Source: Pseudomonas viridiflava (GTDB lineage: Bacteria; Pseudomonadota; Gammaproteobacteria; Pseudomonadales; Pseudomonadaceae). From it: a stretch of DNA of 64,000 nucleotides. The notes beneath the pieces were generated by a model. That model was not told the origin of the DNA. It was given only the letters and a program-made list of their open reading frames with translations, and ran no database searches. Every line of letters starts with the position of its first letter. The first letter of the stretch is position 1. The position numbers were made by a program, and so were the translations under genes. Shown here one piece after another: positions 26,153-34,304 of the stretch. The stretch is taken from the NCBI RefSeq assembly GCF_001642795.1, contig NZ_LKEH01000031.1, positions 1 to 64,000 of the forward strand, given 5' to 3'.

Positions 26153-27523
26153 TCAGATGCGCTTGGCTTGAGCTGCCGCGTTGCCGATGTAATTGGCGGG
26201 GGTGAGCTTTTTCAGCTCGGCCTTCGCTTCGGCAGGCATGTCCAGGCCGTCGATGAAAGTTTGCAACGCTTCTGGGCTGATGCCCTTGCCGCGTGTCAGT
26301 TCTTTCAGCTTTTCGTACGGATTTTCGATGTTATAGCGACGCATGACCGTCTGGATCGGCTCGGCCAGGACTTCCCAGCAGGCGTCCAGATCAGCCGCGA
26401 TGCGCTGTTCGTTCAGTTCCAGCTTGCCAATGCCCTTGAGGCTGGCTTCGTAGGCAATCACGCTGTGGGCAAAACCTACGCCCAGATTGCGCAACACGGT
26501 GGAGTCGGTCAGGTCGCGCTGCCAGCGGGAGATTGGCAATTTGCTGGCCAGATGCTGGAACAGTGCGTTGGCGATGCCCAGGTTGCCTTCGGAGTTCTCG
26601 AAGTCGATCGGGTTGACCTTGTGCGGCATGGTCGAAGAGCCGATCTCGCCCGCGATGGTTCGCTGCTTGAAATAACCCAGGGAGATGTAGCCCCAGATGT
26701 CGCGGTCGAAGTCGATCAGAATGGTGTTGAAGCGTGCGACGGCATCGAACAGTTCGGCGATGTAGTCATGCGGCTCGATCTGAGTGGTGTAGGGGTTGAA
26801 GCCCAGACCCAGTTCGTCTTCGATGAACGCGCGCGCGTTCGCTTCCCAATCGATATCGGCATAGGCCGACAGGTGAGCGTTGTAGTTGCCCACTGCACCG
26901 TTGATCTTGCCCAGCAATGGCACTGCCGCGATCTGTGCGATCTGGCGCTCCAGTCGGTAGACGACGTTGGCCAGTTCCTTGCCCAGCGTAGTGGGAGAGG
27001 CTGGCTGGCCGTGAGTGCGCGACAGCATTGGCACGTCGGCGAAACGGATGGCCAGTTCACGGATGGAATCGGCGATCTGGCGCATCAGCGGCAGCATGAC
27101 GGTGTCGCGGCCTTCGCGCAGCATCAGGGCGTGGGACAGGTTGTTGATGTCCTCGCTGGTGCAGGCGAAATGGATGAACTCGCTGACGTTTTCCAGCTCG
27201 GGCAGCTTGGCAGCCTGTTCCTTGAGCAGGTATTCCACGGCTTTCACGTCGTGGTTGGTCGTGCGCTCGATCTCTTTGACGCGCTCGGCGTGTTCCACAG
27301 AGAAGTCTTCGGCCAGCGTGTTGAGGATGGCGTTGGCCTGCGGGGAGAATGCCGGCACTTCAGTGACCTGCGGATGAGCCGCCAGACGCTGAAGCCAGCG
27401 CACTTCGACCATCACACGAAAACGGATCAGGCCGTATTCGCTGAAAATAGGGCGCAAAGCCTGGGTTTTGCCGGCGTAGCGGCCATCAACAGGGGAAACC
27501 GCGGTGAGCGAAGAAAGCTGCAT
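26153..27523 (-). CDS. purB: Adenylosuccinate lyase
   Basis: A 456-residue fumarase/aspartase superfamily lyase. It acts twice in purine synthesis, cleaving SAICAR and adenylosuccinate with release of fumarate. The superfamily signature GSSTMPHKVNPIDFEN near residue 295 is intact, as is the SRTHGQPASPTTLGKE segment containing the catalytic histidine. The ATG at 27523 begins MQLSSLTAVSPVDGRY, the usual N terminus. It follows hflD, whose terminator separates the two. Confidence 0.97.
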   Translation of the reverse strand: MQLSSLTAVSPVDGRYAGKTQALRPIFSEYGLIRFRVMVEVRWLQRLAAHPQVTEVPAFSPQANAILNTLAEDFSVEHAERVKEIERTTNHDVKAVEYLLKEQAAKLPELENVSEFIHFACTSEDINNLSHALMLREGRDTVMLPLMRQIADSIRELAIRFADVPMLSRTHGQPASPTTLGKELANVVYRLERQIAQIAAVPLLGKINGAVGNYNAHLSAYADIDWEANARAFIEDELGLGFNPYTTQIEPHDYIAELFDAVARFNTILIDFDRDIWGYISLGYFKQRTIAGEIGSSTMPHKVNPIDFENSEGNLGIANALFQHLASKLPISRWQRDLTDSTVLRNLGVGFAHSVIAYEASLKGIGKLELNEQRIAADLDACWEVLAEPIQTVMRRYNIENPYEKLKELTRGKGISPEALQTFIDGLDMPAEAKAELKKLTPANYIGNAAAQAKRI

Positions 27524-27569
27524 GGGGTGCTCTCGGACAGTCGGGCAACAAAAAGGGCGCGTATCATAC

Positions 27570-27600
27570 ATGAAAAATCAGTCCGACTGAGGCGGACTGA
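27570..27600 (-). terminator. Terminator of the mnmA-hflD transcript
   Basis: A stem CAGTCCG/CGGACTG with a 7-base loop, followed on the minus strand by ATTTTTC. Confidence 0.8.
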
Positions 27601-27653
27601 CCAGCGTAGATCGCACCATGCCTGTGGTGGTGAGGGTCATTGCGGCGCGGCGG

Positions 27654-28274
27654 TCAGCCGTGCAGCAATGGGTAAAGTTCTTTCAATAGCTTGCGTCGAT
27701 TGAATACCAGCTGCCAGCGATGACCGCCAACCTGCCGCCACAGCCGCGCCGAGCGAATCCCGGCCAGCAGCAGGGCGCGAATCTTCGATGCGTTGTTGGG
27801 TTGCTGCAGGTTGCGCATGTCGCCGTGCACCTGAATACGCTGGCGCAATGTGCTCAGCGTGTCCTGATACAGAGCGCCGGTAGCAGCGATCACGTTCTCG
27901 TGGGCCACGCCAAAGTGCTCGGCCTGCGACTGAATCACCGGGATTCGTTTGCCGATCACTTCCAGCATGTCGTCACGCTTGGCCAGTTGGCGTTCCAGGC
28001 CCAGCATGGCCAGGGCGTAGCGCAACGGCTCGCGTTGCAGTGTCGCGGGGTCGCGTTCCAGAGCGCTGACCATTGCGCGATAGCCTTCATGCAGGTTCAG
28101 ATCGTCGCCGCCGTACACGTCCAGCGTGTCCTTGGGGTCGACCACCAGCAGGCTACCGATCATGCAGCTCATCGCCGCTTCGCTGACCTGACCGGTCTTG
28201 GCGATCCGGTCGACCAGTACGGCGGCCTGGAACACGCCACCCAGGGCGGTCAGTTGTTCCTGAGTCGGGGTCAT
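27654..28274 (-). CDS. hflD: High frequency lysogenization protein HflD homologue
   Basis: A 206-residue all-helical inner-membrane-associated protein. In E. coli HflD binds phage lambda CII and lowers lysogeny; its host role is unclear. The N-terminal LGGVFQAAVLVDRIAKTGQ helix and the YGG(D)DLNLHEGYRAM region are characteristic. The ATG at 28274 shares a base with the mnmA stop, matching the mnmA-hflD-purB order seen in many gamma-proteobacteria. Confidence 0.93.
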   Translation of the reverse strand: MTPTQEQLTALGGVFQAAVLVDRIAKTGQVSEAAMSCMIGSLLVVDPKDTLDVYGGDDLNLHEGYRAMVSALERDPATLQREPLRYALAMLGLERQLAKRDDMLEVIGKRIPVIQSQAEHFGVAHENVIAATGALYQDTLSTLRQRIQVHGDMRNLQQPNNASKIRALLLAGIRSARLWRQVGGHRWQLVFNRRKLLKELYPLLHG

Positions 28275-29404
28275 CAACGCTTGTCCTTGCTGGTCCAGGG
28301 TTCGGCGACTTCGATTACGCCACCGCCCAGACAGATTTCACCCTCGTAGAACACGACGGACTGGCCGGGTGTGACCGCACGTTGCGGCTCGTCGAACGTG
28401 GCGCGATAGCCATCAGCGGTCTTTTCCAGCGTGCAATGCTGGTCGCCCTGCCGATAGCGGACCTTGGCGGTCAGCTTGCGCGGGCTGCTCAGGTCGATGG
28501 GGTTGACCCAATAGATCTCCGAGGAGACCAGCGCCCGGGAGAACAGCCATGGGTGATCATTGCCCTGGCCCACGATCAGCTCGTTATGTTCCAGGTCCTT
28601 GACCAGCACGTACCACGGATCATCGCTGGCGTCTTTCAGGCCGCCGATGCCCAGGCCCTGGCGCTGGCCGATGGTGTGGTACATCAGGCCGCTGTGGCGA
28701 CCGATCACTTCACCGTCGGTGGTCTTGATCTCGCCGGGCTGGGCGGGCAGGTACTGGCGCAGGAAATCCGTGAAGCGACGCTCGCCGATGAAGCAGATCC
28801 CGGTGGAATCCTTTTTCTTGGCGGTCGCCAGGCCATGCTTTTCAGCAATGGCGCGCACTTCCGGCTTTTCCAGTTCGCCGACCGGGAACAGTGTTCTGGC
28901 GATCTGTTCGCCACCCACGGCATGCAGGAAATAGCTCTGATCCTTGTTCGGGTCCAGCCCCTTGAGCAGTTCGGTGCGGCCATCGATATCGCGGCGGCGC
29001 ACATAATGGCCGGTGGCAATCAGGTCGGCACCCAGCATCAGGGCGTAGTCGAGGAAGGCCTTGAACTTGATTTCCCGGTTGCAGAGGATGTCCGGGTTGG
29101 GGGTGCGCCCGGCCTTGTATTCGTCCAGGAAGTGTTCGAACACATTGTCCCAGTACTCGGCGGCAAAGTTGGCGGTGTGCAGCTTGATGCCGATCTTGTC
29201 GCACACAGCCTGTGCGTCGGCCAGGTCTTCGCGGGCGGTGCAATATTCCGTTCCGTCGTCTTCTTCCCAGTTCTTCATGAACAAGCCTTCCACCTGATAA
29301 CCCTGCTCCATGAGCAGTACGGCGGAAACGGAAGAGTCCACGCCGCCGGACATGCCGACGATCACGCGCTTCATTTCTGAGTTGGAGGGAGCTGGATCAC
29401 GCAT
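28274..29404 (-). CDS. mnmA: tRNA-specific 2-thiouridylase MnmA
   Basis: A 376-residue PP-loop enzyme that puts sulfur on U34 of tRNA-Glu, -Gln and -Lys. The PP-loop SGGVDSSVSA near residue 19, the catalytic cysteine in NPDILCNREIKF and the second cysteine in STGICFIGERRF are all present. The sulfur relay proteins TusE, TusB, TusC and TusD that feed it are encoded about 20 kb away in this window. The ATG at 29404 is used; a second Met at residue 11 is possible. Confidence 0.96.
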   Translation of the reverse strand: MRDPAPSNSEMKRVIVGMSGGVDSSVSAVLLMEQGYQVEGLFMKNWEEDDGTEYCTAREDLADAQAVCDKIGIKLHTANFAAEYWDNVFEHFLDEYKAGRTPNPDILCNREIKFKAFLDYALMLGADLIATGHYVRRRDIDGRTELLKGLDPNKDQSYFLHAVGGEQIARTLFPVGELEKPEVRAIAEKHGLATAKKKDSTGICFIGERRFTDFLRQYLPAQPGEIKTTDGEVIGRHSGLMYHTIGQRQGLGIGGLKDASDDPWYVLVKDLEHNELIVGQGNDHPWLFSRALVSSEIYWVNPIDLSSPRKLTAKVRYRQGDQHCTLEKTADGYRATFDEPQRAVTPGQSVVFYEGEICLGGGVIEVAEPWTSKDKR

Positions 29405-29464
29405 AGGGATTCAATGGGTGGCCTTGAAAAGGACGCGATTCTATCAGGCTGAGGGCGTCCAGTC

Positions 29465-29911
29465 TCACGCCTTGTCGCGCAGCAGGTCGAGACTGAATCG
29501 TTCGGCATTCAAATAGTCGTCCACGCAGCGCAGTACCAGTTCGCTGCGCCAGCGGTCCTGCTCGGCAAGCAGTTCGTCGCGAGTGAGCCAGATCGGGCCG
29601 ACGATGCCGTCATCGAGCGCGTAGTCGGGATGATGGCGCAAAGCTTTGGCGGCAAAGCAGATACGCTGATAGGTCACGCCGTTGCTGGGCGCGGTATAGA
29701 GGTAAATCCCCACCACGCTGCTCAGTTCGACATCCCAGCCGGTCTCTTCCAGCGTTTCGCGAACAGCTGCGCGCTGCAGGCTTTCGTTCGGGTCAAGATG
29801 GCCGGCGGGCTGATTCAACACCTTGCGACCACCCTTGATCTCTTCGACGAACAGAAATCTACCCTGATCTTCGACAATCGTGGCGACGGTAACGTGGGCT
29901 TGCCAATCCAT
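29465..29911 (-). CDS. nudJ: NUDIX hydrolase, NudJ-like
   Basis: A 148-residue NUDIX protein. The complete Nudix box is visible: G-HLDPN-E-SLQRAAV-RE-TLEE-TGW near residues 38-60. E. coli NudJ (YmfB) hydrolyses nucleoside tri- and diphosphates and HMP-PP. The ATG at 29911 has an AAGGAG site at ideal spacing, so it is preferred to the upstream Met. It lies directly before mnmA, as in E. coli. Confidence 0.92.
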   Translation of the reverse strand: MDWQAHVTVATIVEDQGRFLFVEEIKGGRKVLNQPAGHLDPNESLQRAAVRETLEETGWDVELSSVVGIYLYTAPSNGVTYQRICFAAKALRHHPDYALDDGIVGPIWLTRDELLAEQDRWRSELVLRCVDDYLNAERFSLDLLRDKA

Positions 29912-29978
29912 ACAGGGCTCCTTCATGAGAGGAATGAAGCGCGAAGTATAGGGGCTGGAGCCCGCTCTTCGCTTGAAC

Positions 29979-30010
29979 GAAAAAGCCCCGGCGCATGGCC
30001 GGGGCTTTCA
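29979..30010 (-). terminator. idh terminator
   Basis: A stem AAGCCCCGGC/GCCGGGGCTT with loop GCAT-like bases, followed on the minus strand by a T-run. It lies after the isocitrate dehydrogenase stop. Confidence 0.85.
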
Positions 30011-30045
30011 GGGGCGACGCTGGATGGCGTCGCCCGGGTTGCCTC

Positions 30046-32271
30046 TTACAACGCGGCGATGGCTGCGTTCAAGGTTGCGCTTGGGCGCATGGCTTTGCTG
30101 GTCTTCTCGGCGTTGGCGTAGTAGTAGCCACCGATTTCCACTGGCTTGCCTTGAACCGCATTGAGCTCGGCAACGATTTTTTCTTCGTTGTCGGTCAGGG
30201 TTTTGGCCAGCGGAGCGAACTGCGCCTTGAGGGCTGCATCGTCATTCTGAGCGGCCAGCGCCTGTGCCCAGAACAGGGTCAGGTAGAAGTGGCTGCCACG
30301 GTTGTCGATGCCGCCGACCTTACGCGAAGGCGACTTGTTGCGGTCCAGGAACTCGCCAGTGGCCTGGTCGAGGGTCTTGGACAGAACCAGTGCTTTCGGG
30401 TTGTTGTAGGCGTTGCCCAAATGCTCCAGAGAAGCAGCCAGGGCGAGGAACTCACCCAGCGAATCCCAGCGCAGGAAGTTTTCTTCCACGAACTGCTGAA
30501 CGTGCTTCGGTGCCGAGCCGCCAGCGCCGGTTTCGAACAGGCCGCCGCCATTCATCAGCGGGACGATAGACAGCATCTTGGCGCTGGTACCCAGCTCCAT
30601 GATCGGGAACAGGTCGGTCAGGTAGTCGCGCAATACGTTACCGGTCACCGAGATGGTGTCCTTGCCGGCGCGGGTGCGTTCCAGAGTCAGCTTCATGGCT
30701 TCGACCGGCGACAGGATCTGGATGTCCAGGCCCGAAGTGTCGTGATCACCCAGGTACTGACGTACTTTCTCGATCATCACGCTGTCGTGCGCACGGGAGG
30801 CGTCGAGCCAGAAAATGGCTGGAGTGTTGCTTGCGCGAGCGCGGTTGACGGCCAGTTTGACCCAGTCCTGGATCGGTGCGTCCTTGGCCTGGCACATGCG
30901 CCAGATATCGCCGGTCTCGACCTTCTGCTCCATGAGCAGATTGCCCTGGCTGTCGGTCACGCGGACCACGCCGTCGGTATTGATCTGGAAGGTCTTGTCG
31001 TGCGAGCCGTACTCTTCGGCCTTCTGAGCCATCAGGCCGACGTTCGGTACGCTGCCCATGGTGGTCGGATCGAATGCGCCGTTCTTCTTGCAGTCTTCGA
31101 TGACTGCCTGATAGATGGTGGCGTAGCAGCGGTCCGGGATCACGGCCTTGGCATCGTGCAACTGGCCATCGGTGCCCCACATCTTGCCGGAGTCACGGAT
31201 CATGGCGGGCATGGACGCATCGACGATCACGTCGCTCGGTACGTGCAGGTTGGTGATGCCCTTGTCGGAGTTGACCATCGCCAGTTGCGGACGAACGGCG
31301 TAGACCGCAGCGATGTCAGCCTTGATTTCGGCCTGCTTGTCGGCGGGCAGGGCGCTGATGCGGTCGTACAGGTCGCCAATGCCGTTGTTCAGATTGAAGC
31401 CGATCTGCTTCAGCGTGTCGGCGTGCTTGGTCAGGGCATCCTTGTAGAACTCGTCGACGATCTGGCCGAACATGATCGGATCGGAGATCTTCATCATGGT
31501 GGCTTTCAGGTGCACCGAGAACAGTACGCCCTGCTTCTTGGCGTCTTCGATTTCAGCGGCGATGAAGCTGCGCAGTGCCTTGGCGCTCATGACCGAGCAA
31601 TCGACGATCTCGCCCGCTTTCACGGCGGTTTTTTCTTTCAGGACGGTGGTGGTGCCATCCTGAGCGACCAATTCGATCTTGACGGTGTTGTCCGCTTCGA
31701 TCTGGGCGGCTTTTTCGCTGCCGTAGAAGTCGCCGTTGCTCATGTGGGCAACGTGGGCCTTGGAGTCGGAAGACCAGGTGCCCATCTTGTGCGGGTGCTT
31801 GCGAGCGTAGTTCTTGACCGACAGTGGCGCGCGACGGTCGGAGTTGCCTTCACGCAGAACCGGGTTTACAGCGCTGCCCTTGATCTTGTCGTAGCGGGCG
31901 CGGGTTTCTTTTTCGGCGTCAGTGGTCGGTGCTTCAGGGTAGTCGGGAATCTTGAAACCCTGATCCTGAAGCTCCTTGATGGTCGCTTTCAACTGCGGAA
32001 CCGAAGCACTGATGTTGGGCAATTTGATGATGTTGGCTTCTGGCGTGGTGGCCAGTTTGCCGAGCTCGGCGAGATGATCCGGCACTTGTTGATCGGCGCC
32101 AAGCGACTCCGGGAAGCTGGAAAGAACGCGGCCTGCCAGGGAGATATCACGCGTTTCCACGTCGATATCGGAGGAGGCGGTGAACGCTTCGATAATGGGC
32201 AGCAGCGAATAGGTGGCGAGGGCCGGAGCTTCGTCGGTGAAGGTATAGATGATCTTCGAGCGGTTGGACAT
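30046..32271 (-). CDS. idh: NADP-dependent isocitrate dehydrogenase, monomeric type
   Basis: A 741-residue monomeric IDH, which oxidises isocitrate to 2-oxoglutarate with NADP in the TCA cycle. It is unrelated in length to the dimeric Icd of about 418 residues. Family stretches such as SGKMWGTDGQLHDAKAVIPD and the FWLDASRAHD motif near the C-terminal half are intact. The ATG at 32271 gives MSNRSKIIYTFTDEAP, the standard start. The dimeric icd next door is a broken remnant, so this appears to be the only functional IDH in the window. Confidence 0.97.
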   Translation of the reverse strand: MSNRSKIIYTFTDEAPALATYSLLPIIEAFTASSDIDVETRDISLAGRVLSSFPESLGADQQVPDHLAELGKLATTPEANIIKLPNISASVPQLKATIKELQDQGFKIPDYPEAPTTDAEKETRARYDKIKGSAVNPVLREGNSDRRAPLSVKNYARKHPHKMGTWSSDSKAHVAHMSNGDFYGSEKAAQIEADNTVKIELVAQDGTTTVLKEKTAVKAGEIVDCSVMSAKALRSFIAAEIEDAKKQGVLFSVHLKATMMKISDPIMFGQIVDEFYKDALTKHADTLKQIGFNLNNGIGDLYDRISALPADKQAEIKADIAAVYAVRPQLAMVNSDKGITNLHVPSDVIVDASMPAMIRDSGKMWGTDGQLHDAKAVIPDRCYATIYQAVIEDCKKNGAFDPTTMGSVPNVGLMAQKAEEYGSHDKTFQINTDGVVRVTDSQGNLLMEQKVETGDIWRMCQAKDAPIQDWVKLAVNRARASNTPAIFWLDASRAHDSVMIEKVRQYLGDHDTSGLDIQILSPVEAMKLTLERTRAGKDTISVTGNVLRDYLTDLFPIMELGTSAKMLSIVPLMNGGGLFETGAGGSAPKHVQQFVEENFLRWDSLGEFLALAASLEHLGNAYNNPKALVLSKTLDQATGEFLDRNKSPSRKVGGIDNRGSHFYLTLFWAQALAAQNDDAALKAQFAPLAKTLTDNEEKIVAELNAVQGKPVEIGGYYYANAEKTSKAMRPSATLNAAIAAL

Positions 32272-32711
32272 TCGTATTAACTCTCTGTTTTGCTGAGCAT
32301 GCACAAAATCTCGATACGCGCAGGGTATGCACTCTGCTCACAGTTCAGTCATGAGCCTGGGTCGAGGTTTATTCGCGGTGATGTTGGGTGCATCAGTCGA
32401 GCGTCAAGCTGCCGGGCCGAGCTTCAGTCCGGCGCATCTGTAAGGCTGAGAGGTCTGGTTCAGACGGGTCAGCCTTTATGACTCTGCGGTCACGGCGCGC
32501 AGTATATCAAACCCTTGGCGCCAAGCATTAATGCTATGCGTGCTATCGAATAATGAATATTCGCCGTTGGTCGAACGAAACCGCTCTGAGTCAATGTTTT
32601 CGAGGGGGTTATGAGATCTCTGTGGGGCGCTTCGGTTTGCGGGTGGCGGTGGGCATGGCTACGCTCAATGCCTGTCACGCAGTCCAAACAGACCCGAAAA
32701 CGGAGTCAGTC
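32272..32711. promoter_or_regulatory. Non-coding region between idh and the icd remnant
   Basis: About 440 bases with no gene. It separates divergent idh and icd and so should hold the idh promoter and the former icd promoter. The only clear motif is the 12-base palindrome CTTGGCGCCAAG at 32514-32525. Confidence 0.5.
32514..32525. promoter_or_regulatory. Palindrome upstream of idh
   Basis: CTTGGCGCCAAG is a perfect 12-base palindrome about 240 bases upstream of the idh start. It may be a regulator site, but I do not recognise the regulator. Confidence 0.3.
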
Positions 32712-33337
32712 ATGGAATACCAGAGAATAAGCATTCCAGATGGTGGGTGAAAAGATAACGGTCAACCCCGATCACTCCCTGAGCGTACCCGGCACACCGA
32801 TCATTCCCTATATAGAAGGTGACGGAACCGGTGTCGACATCAGTCCGGTGATGATCAAGGTCGTGGATGCGGCTGTTGAAAAGGCGTACGGCGGTCAGCG
32901 CAGGATTTCCTGGATGGAGGTCTATGCGGGAGAGAAGGCGACCCAAGTCTATGGCCCCGACACCTGGCTGTCTGATGAAGCCCTCGACACGGTCAGGGAA
33001 TACGTTGTGTCCACAAGGGATCGCTGACCACGCTTGTCGGCGGCGGCATACGCTCGCTCAATGTTGAGTTGCGACGGGCACCAGGCTGTCGGACACCGTT
33101 GCGATGTTCGAGGTCGCGCGGGATACTGCTCCCGGGCAGGAGGGCAAGGACCAGGTCAATCCGGGGTCGGTGATTCTATCGGCCGAAATATGGATGTGTG
33201 GAGGCGGGGGGATCATCAAAGGCACCAACGGCGCAATCTCCGCTAAAACGGTGACCTATGACTTTGAGCAGTTGATGGAGGGCGCAACGTTGTTGTCCTC
33301 CTCAGCGTTCGGCGATGCGCTCATTGAGCACATGTAA
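32712..33337 (+). pseudogene. icd: Remnant of dimeric NADP isocitrate dehydrogenase icd
   Basis: Pieces of a normal Icd (about 418 residues) lie in order on the plus strand in different frames. 32712-32740 encodes MEYQRISIP, then a frameshift; 32743-33010 encodes the N-terminal region with IIPYIEGDGTGVDISPVMIK and ISWMEVYAGEKATQVYG; another shift leads to VGGGIRSLNVELR near 33040-33070. From there the sequence jumps to the C-terminal part LSDTVAMFE at 33085 and KTVTYDFEQL-MEGATLL, ending at FGDALIEHM. Roughly 215 codons in the middle, including the active-site serine region, are missing, and a shorter gap removes the LRHMGWTEAAD stretch. It cannot make an active enzyme. In P. aeruginosa the intact icd lies at this place beside idh. 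Confidence 0.92.
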
Positions 33338-33419
33338 ACCGCCCCAGCTATCAGAAACAGCCGGTTCAATCACTTCAGAACCGGCTGCCTCCTATGGCTG
33401 GCGTTTGTGGTGGTTCGCC

Positions 33420-33689
33420 CTAGGCTGGCACATTTGAAGCTTTCTGGGTTGCATTCGAACCCTCGGTCGCAGCGCTGACGCCTGCCGTGACCGTGGTTAT
33501 ATTGACTGCATGCAAACCCTTCGGGCCCTGGATAATCTCAAAGCTGACCGGCTGGCCCGCCTTGAGTGTTTTGTATCCATCCATGTGGATAGCCGAATAA
33601 TGAGCGAACAGATCTTCATCCCTGCCGTCGGCAAGGATAAATCCATAGCCTTTTGCATTATTGAACCACTTGACTTTACCACTGAGCAT
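33420..33689 (-). CDS. cspD: Cold-shock-domain protein CspD
   Basis: An 89-residue protein with one cold-shock domain: the RNP1 motif KGYGFI and RNP2-like DLFAHYSAI are intact. A 25-residue Thr/Ser/Ala-rich tail follows. In E. coli CspD blocks DNA replication in stationary phase and is encoded divergently from clpS, as here. Three Met codons occur close together; MLSGKVKWFN at 33689 is chosen because AGAGGG then sits 8 bases upstream. Confidence 0.92.
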   Translation of the reverse strand: MLSGKVKWFNNAKGYGFILADGRDEDLFAHYSAIHMDGYKTLKAGQPVSFEIIQGPKGLHAVNITTVTAGVSAATEGSNATQKASNVPA

Positions 33690-33911
33690 AGCCATATCCC
33701 TCTGCAAAGGACTCCGTCTGGAGTATCATCCACCTCAATCCGCCTGACCTAAAAAATTTTGGTTGACTGCGCGGACCCTTTTTACCCAATGTGGGCTCTA
33801 TTGTTTGTAACACCGTTTAGCTGATAGTCAAGGTCATGCGGCAGTCCAATTCAAAACTGGTCAGATCGCGACTCAGGCTCAATCCGCCCTTTACCACGAA
33901 CGTTTCTTTCC

Positions 33912-34274
33912 ATGCATGCATTCAGCAAGATTCGACTAACATTCAATCAGGATGGTCCGCAATCACACGAGGACGACTCGGCTGGCATCGCAGTGCAGGA
34001 CGCCAAGCCGACCCTGCAGGCGCCACCGATGTACAAGGTGGTTTTATTTAACGATGACTACACCCCGATGGATTTCGTCGTTGAAGTGCTCGAGGTGTTT
34101 TTTAACCTGAATCGTGAGCTGGCTACCAAGGTCATGCTGGCCGTCCATACAGAGGGACGGGCAGTCTGCGGATTGTTTACCCGCGACATCGCCGAGACCA
34201 AGGCAATGCAGGTCAATCAATACGCCAGGGAGAGCCAGCATCCACTACTCTGTGAGATCGAGAAGGACGGTTAA
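33912..34274 (+). CDS. clpS: ATP-dependent Clp protease adaptor ClpS
   Basis: A 120-residue N-degron adaptor. It hands substrates with N-terminal Leu, Phe, Trp or Tyr to ClpA. The binding-pocket motif FNDDYTPMDFV near residues 47-57 and the conserved His in AVHTEGRAVCG are visible. The first 35 residues are the flexible extension that enters the ClpA pore. It is 30 bases upstream of clpA, forming an operon. Confidence 0.95.
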   Translation: MHAFSKIRLTFNQDGPQSHEDDSAGIAVQDAKPTLQAPPMYKVVLFNDDYTPMDFVVEVLEVFFNLNRELATKVMLAVHTEGRAVCGLFTRDIAETKAMQVNQYARESQHPLLCEIEKDG

Positions 34275-34304
34275 TCGCCGACCACTTGGGTATGAGGTGA
34301 AGCT

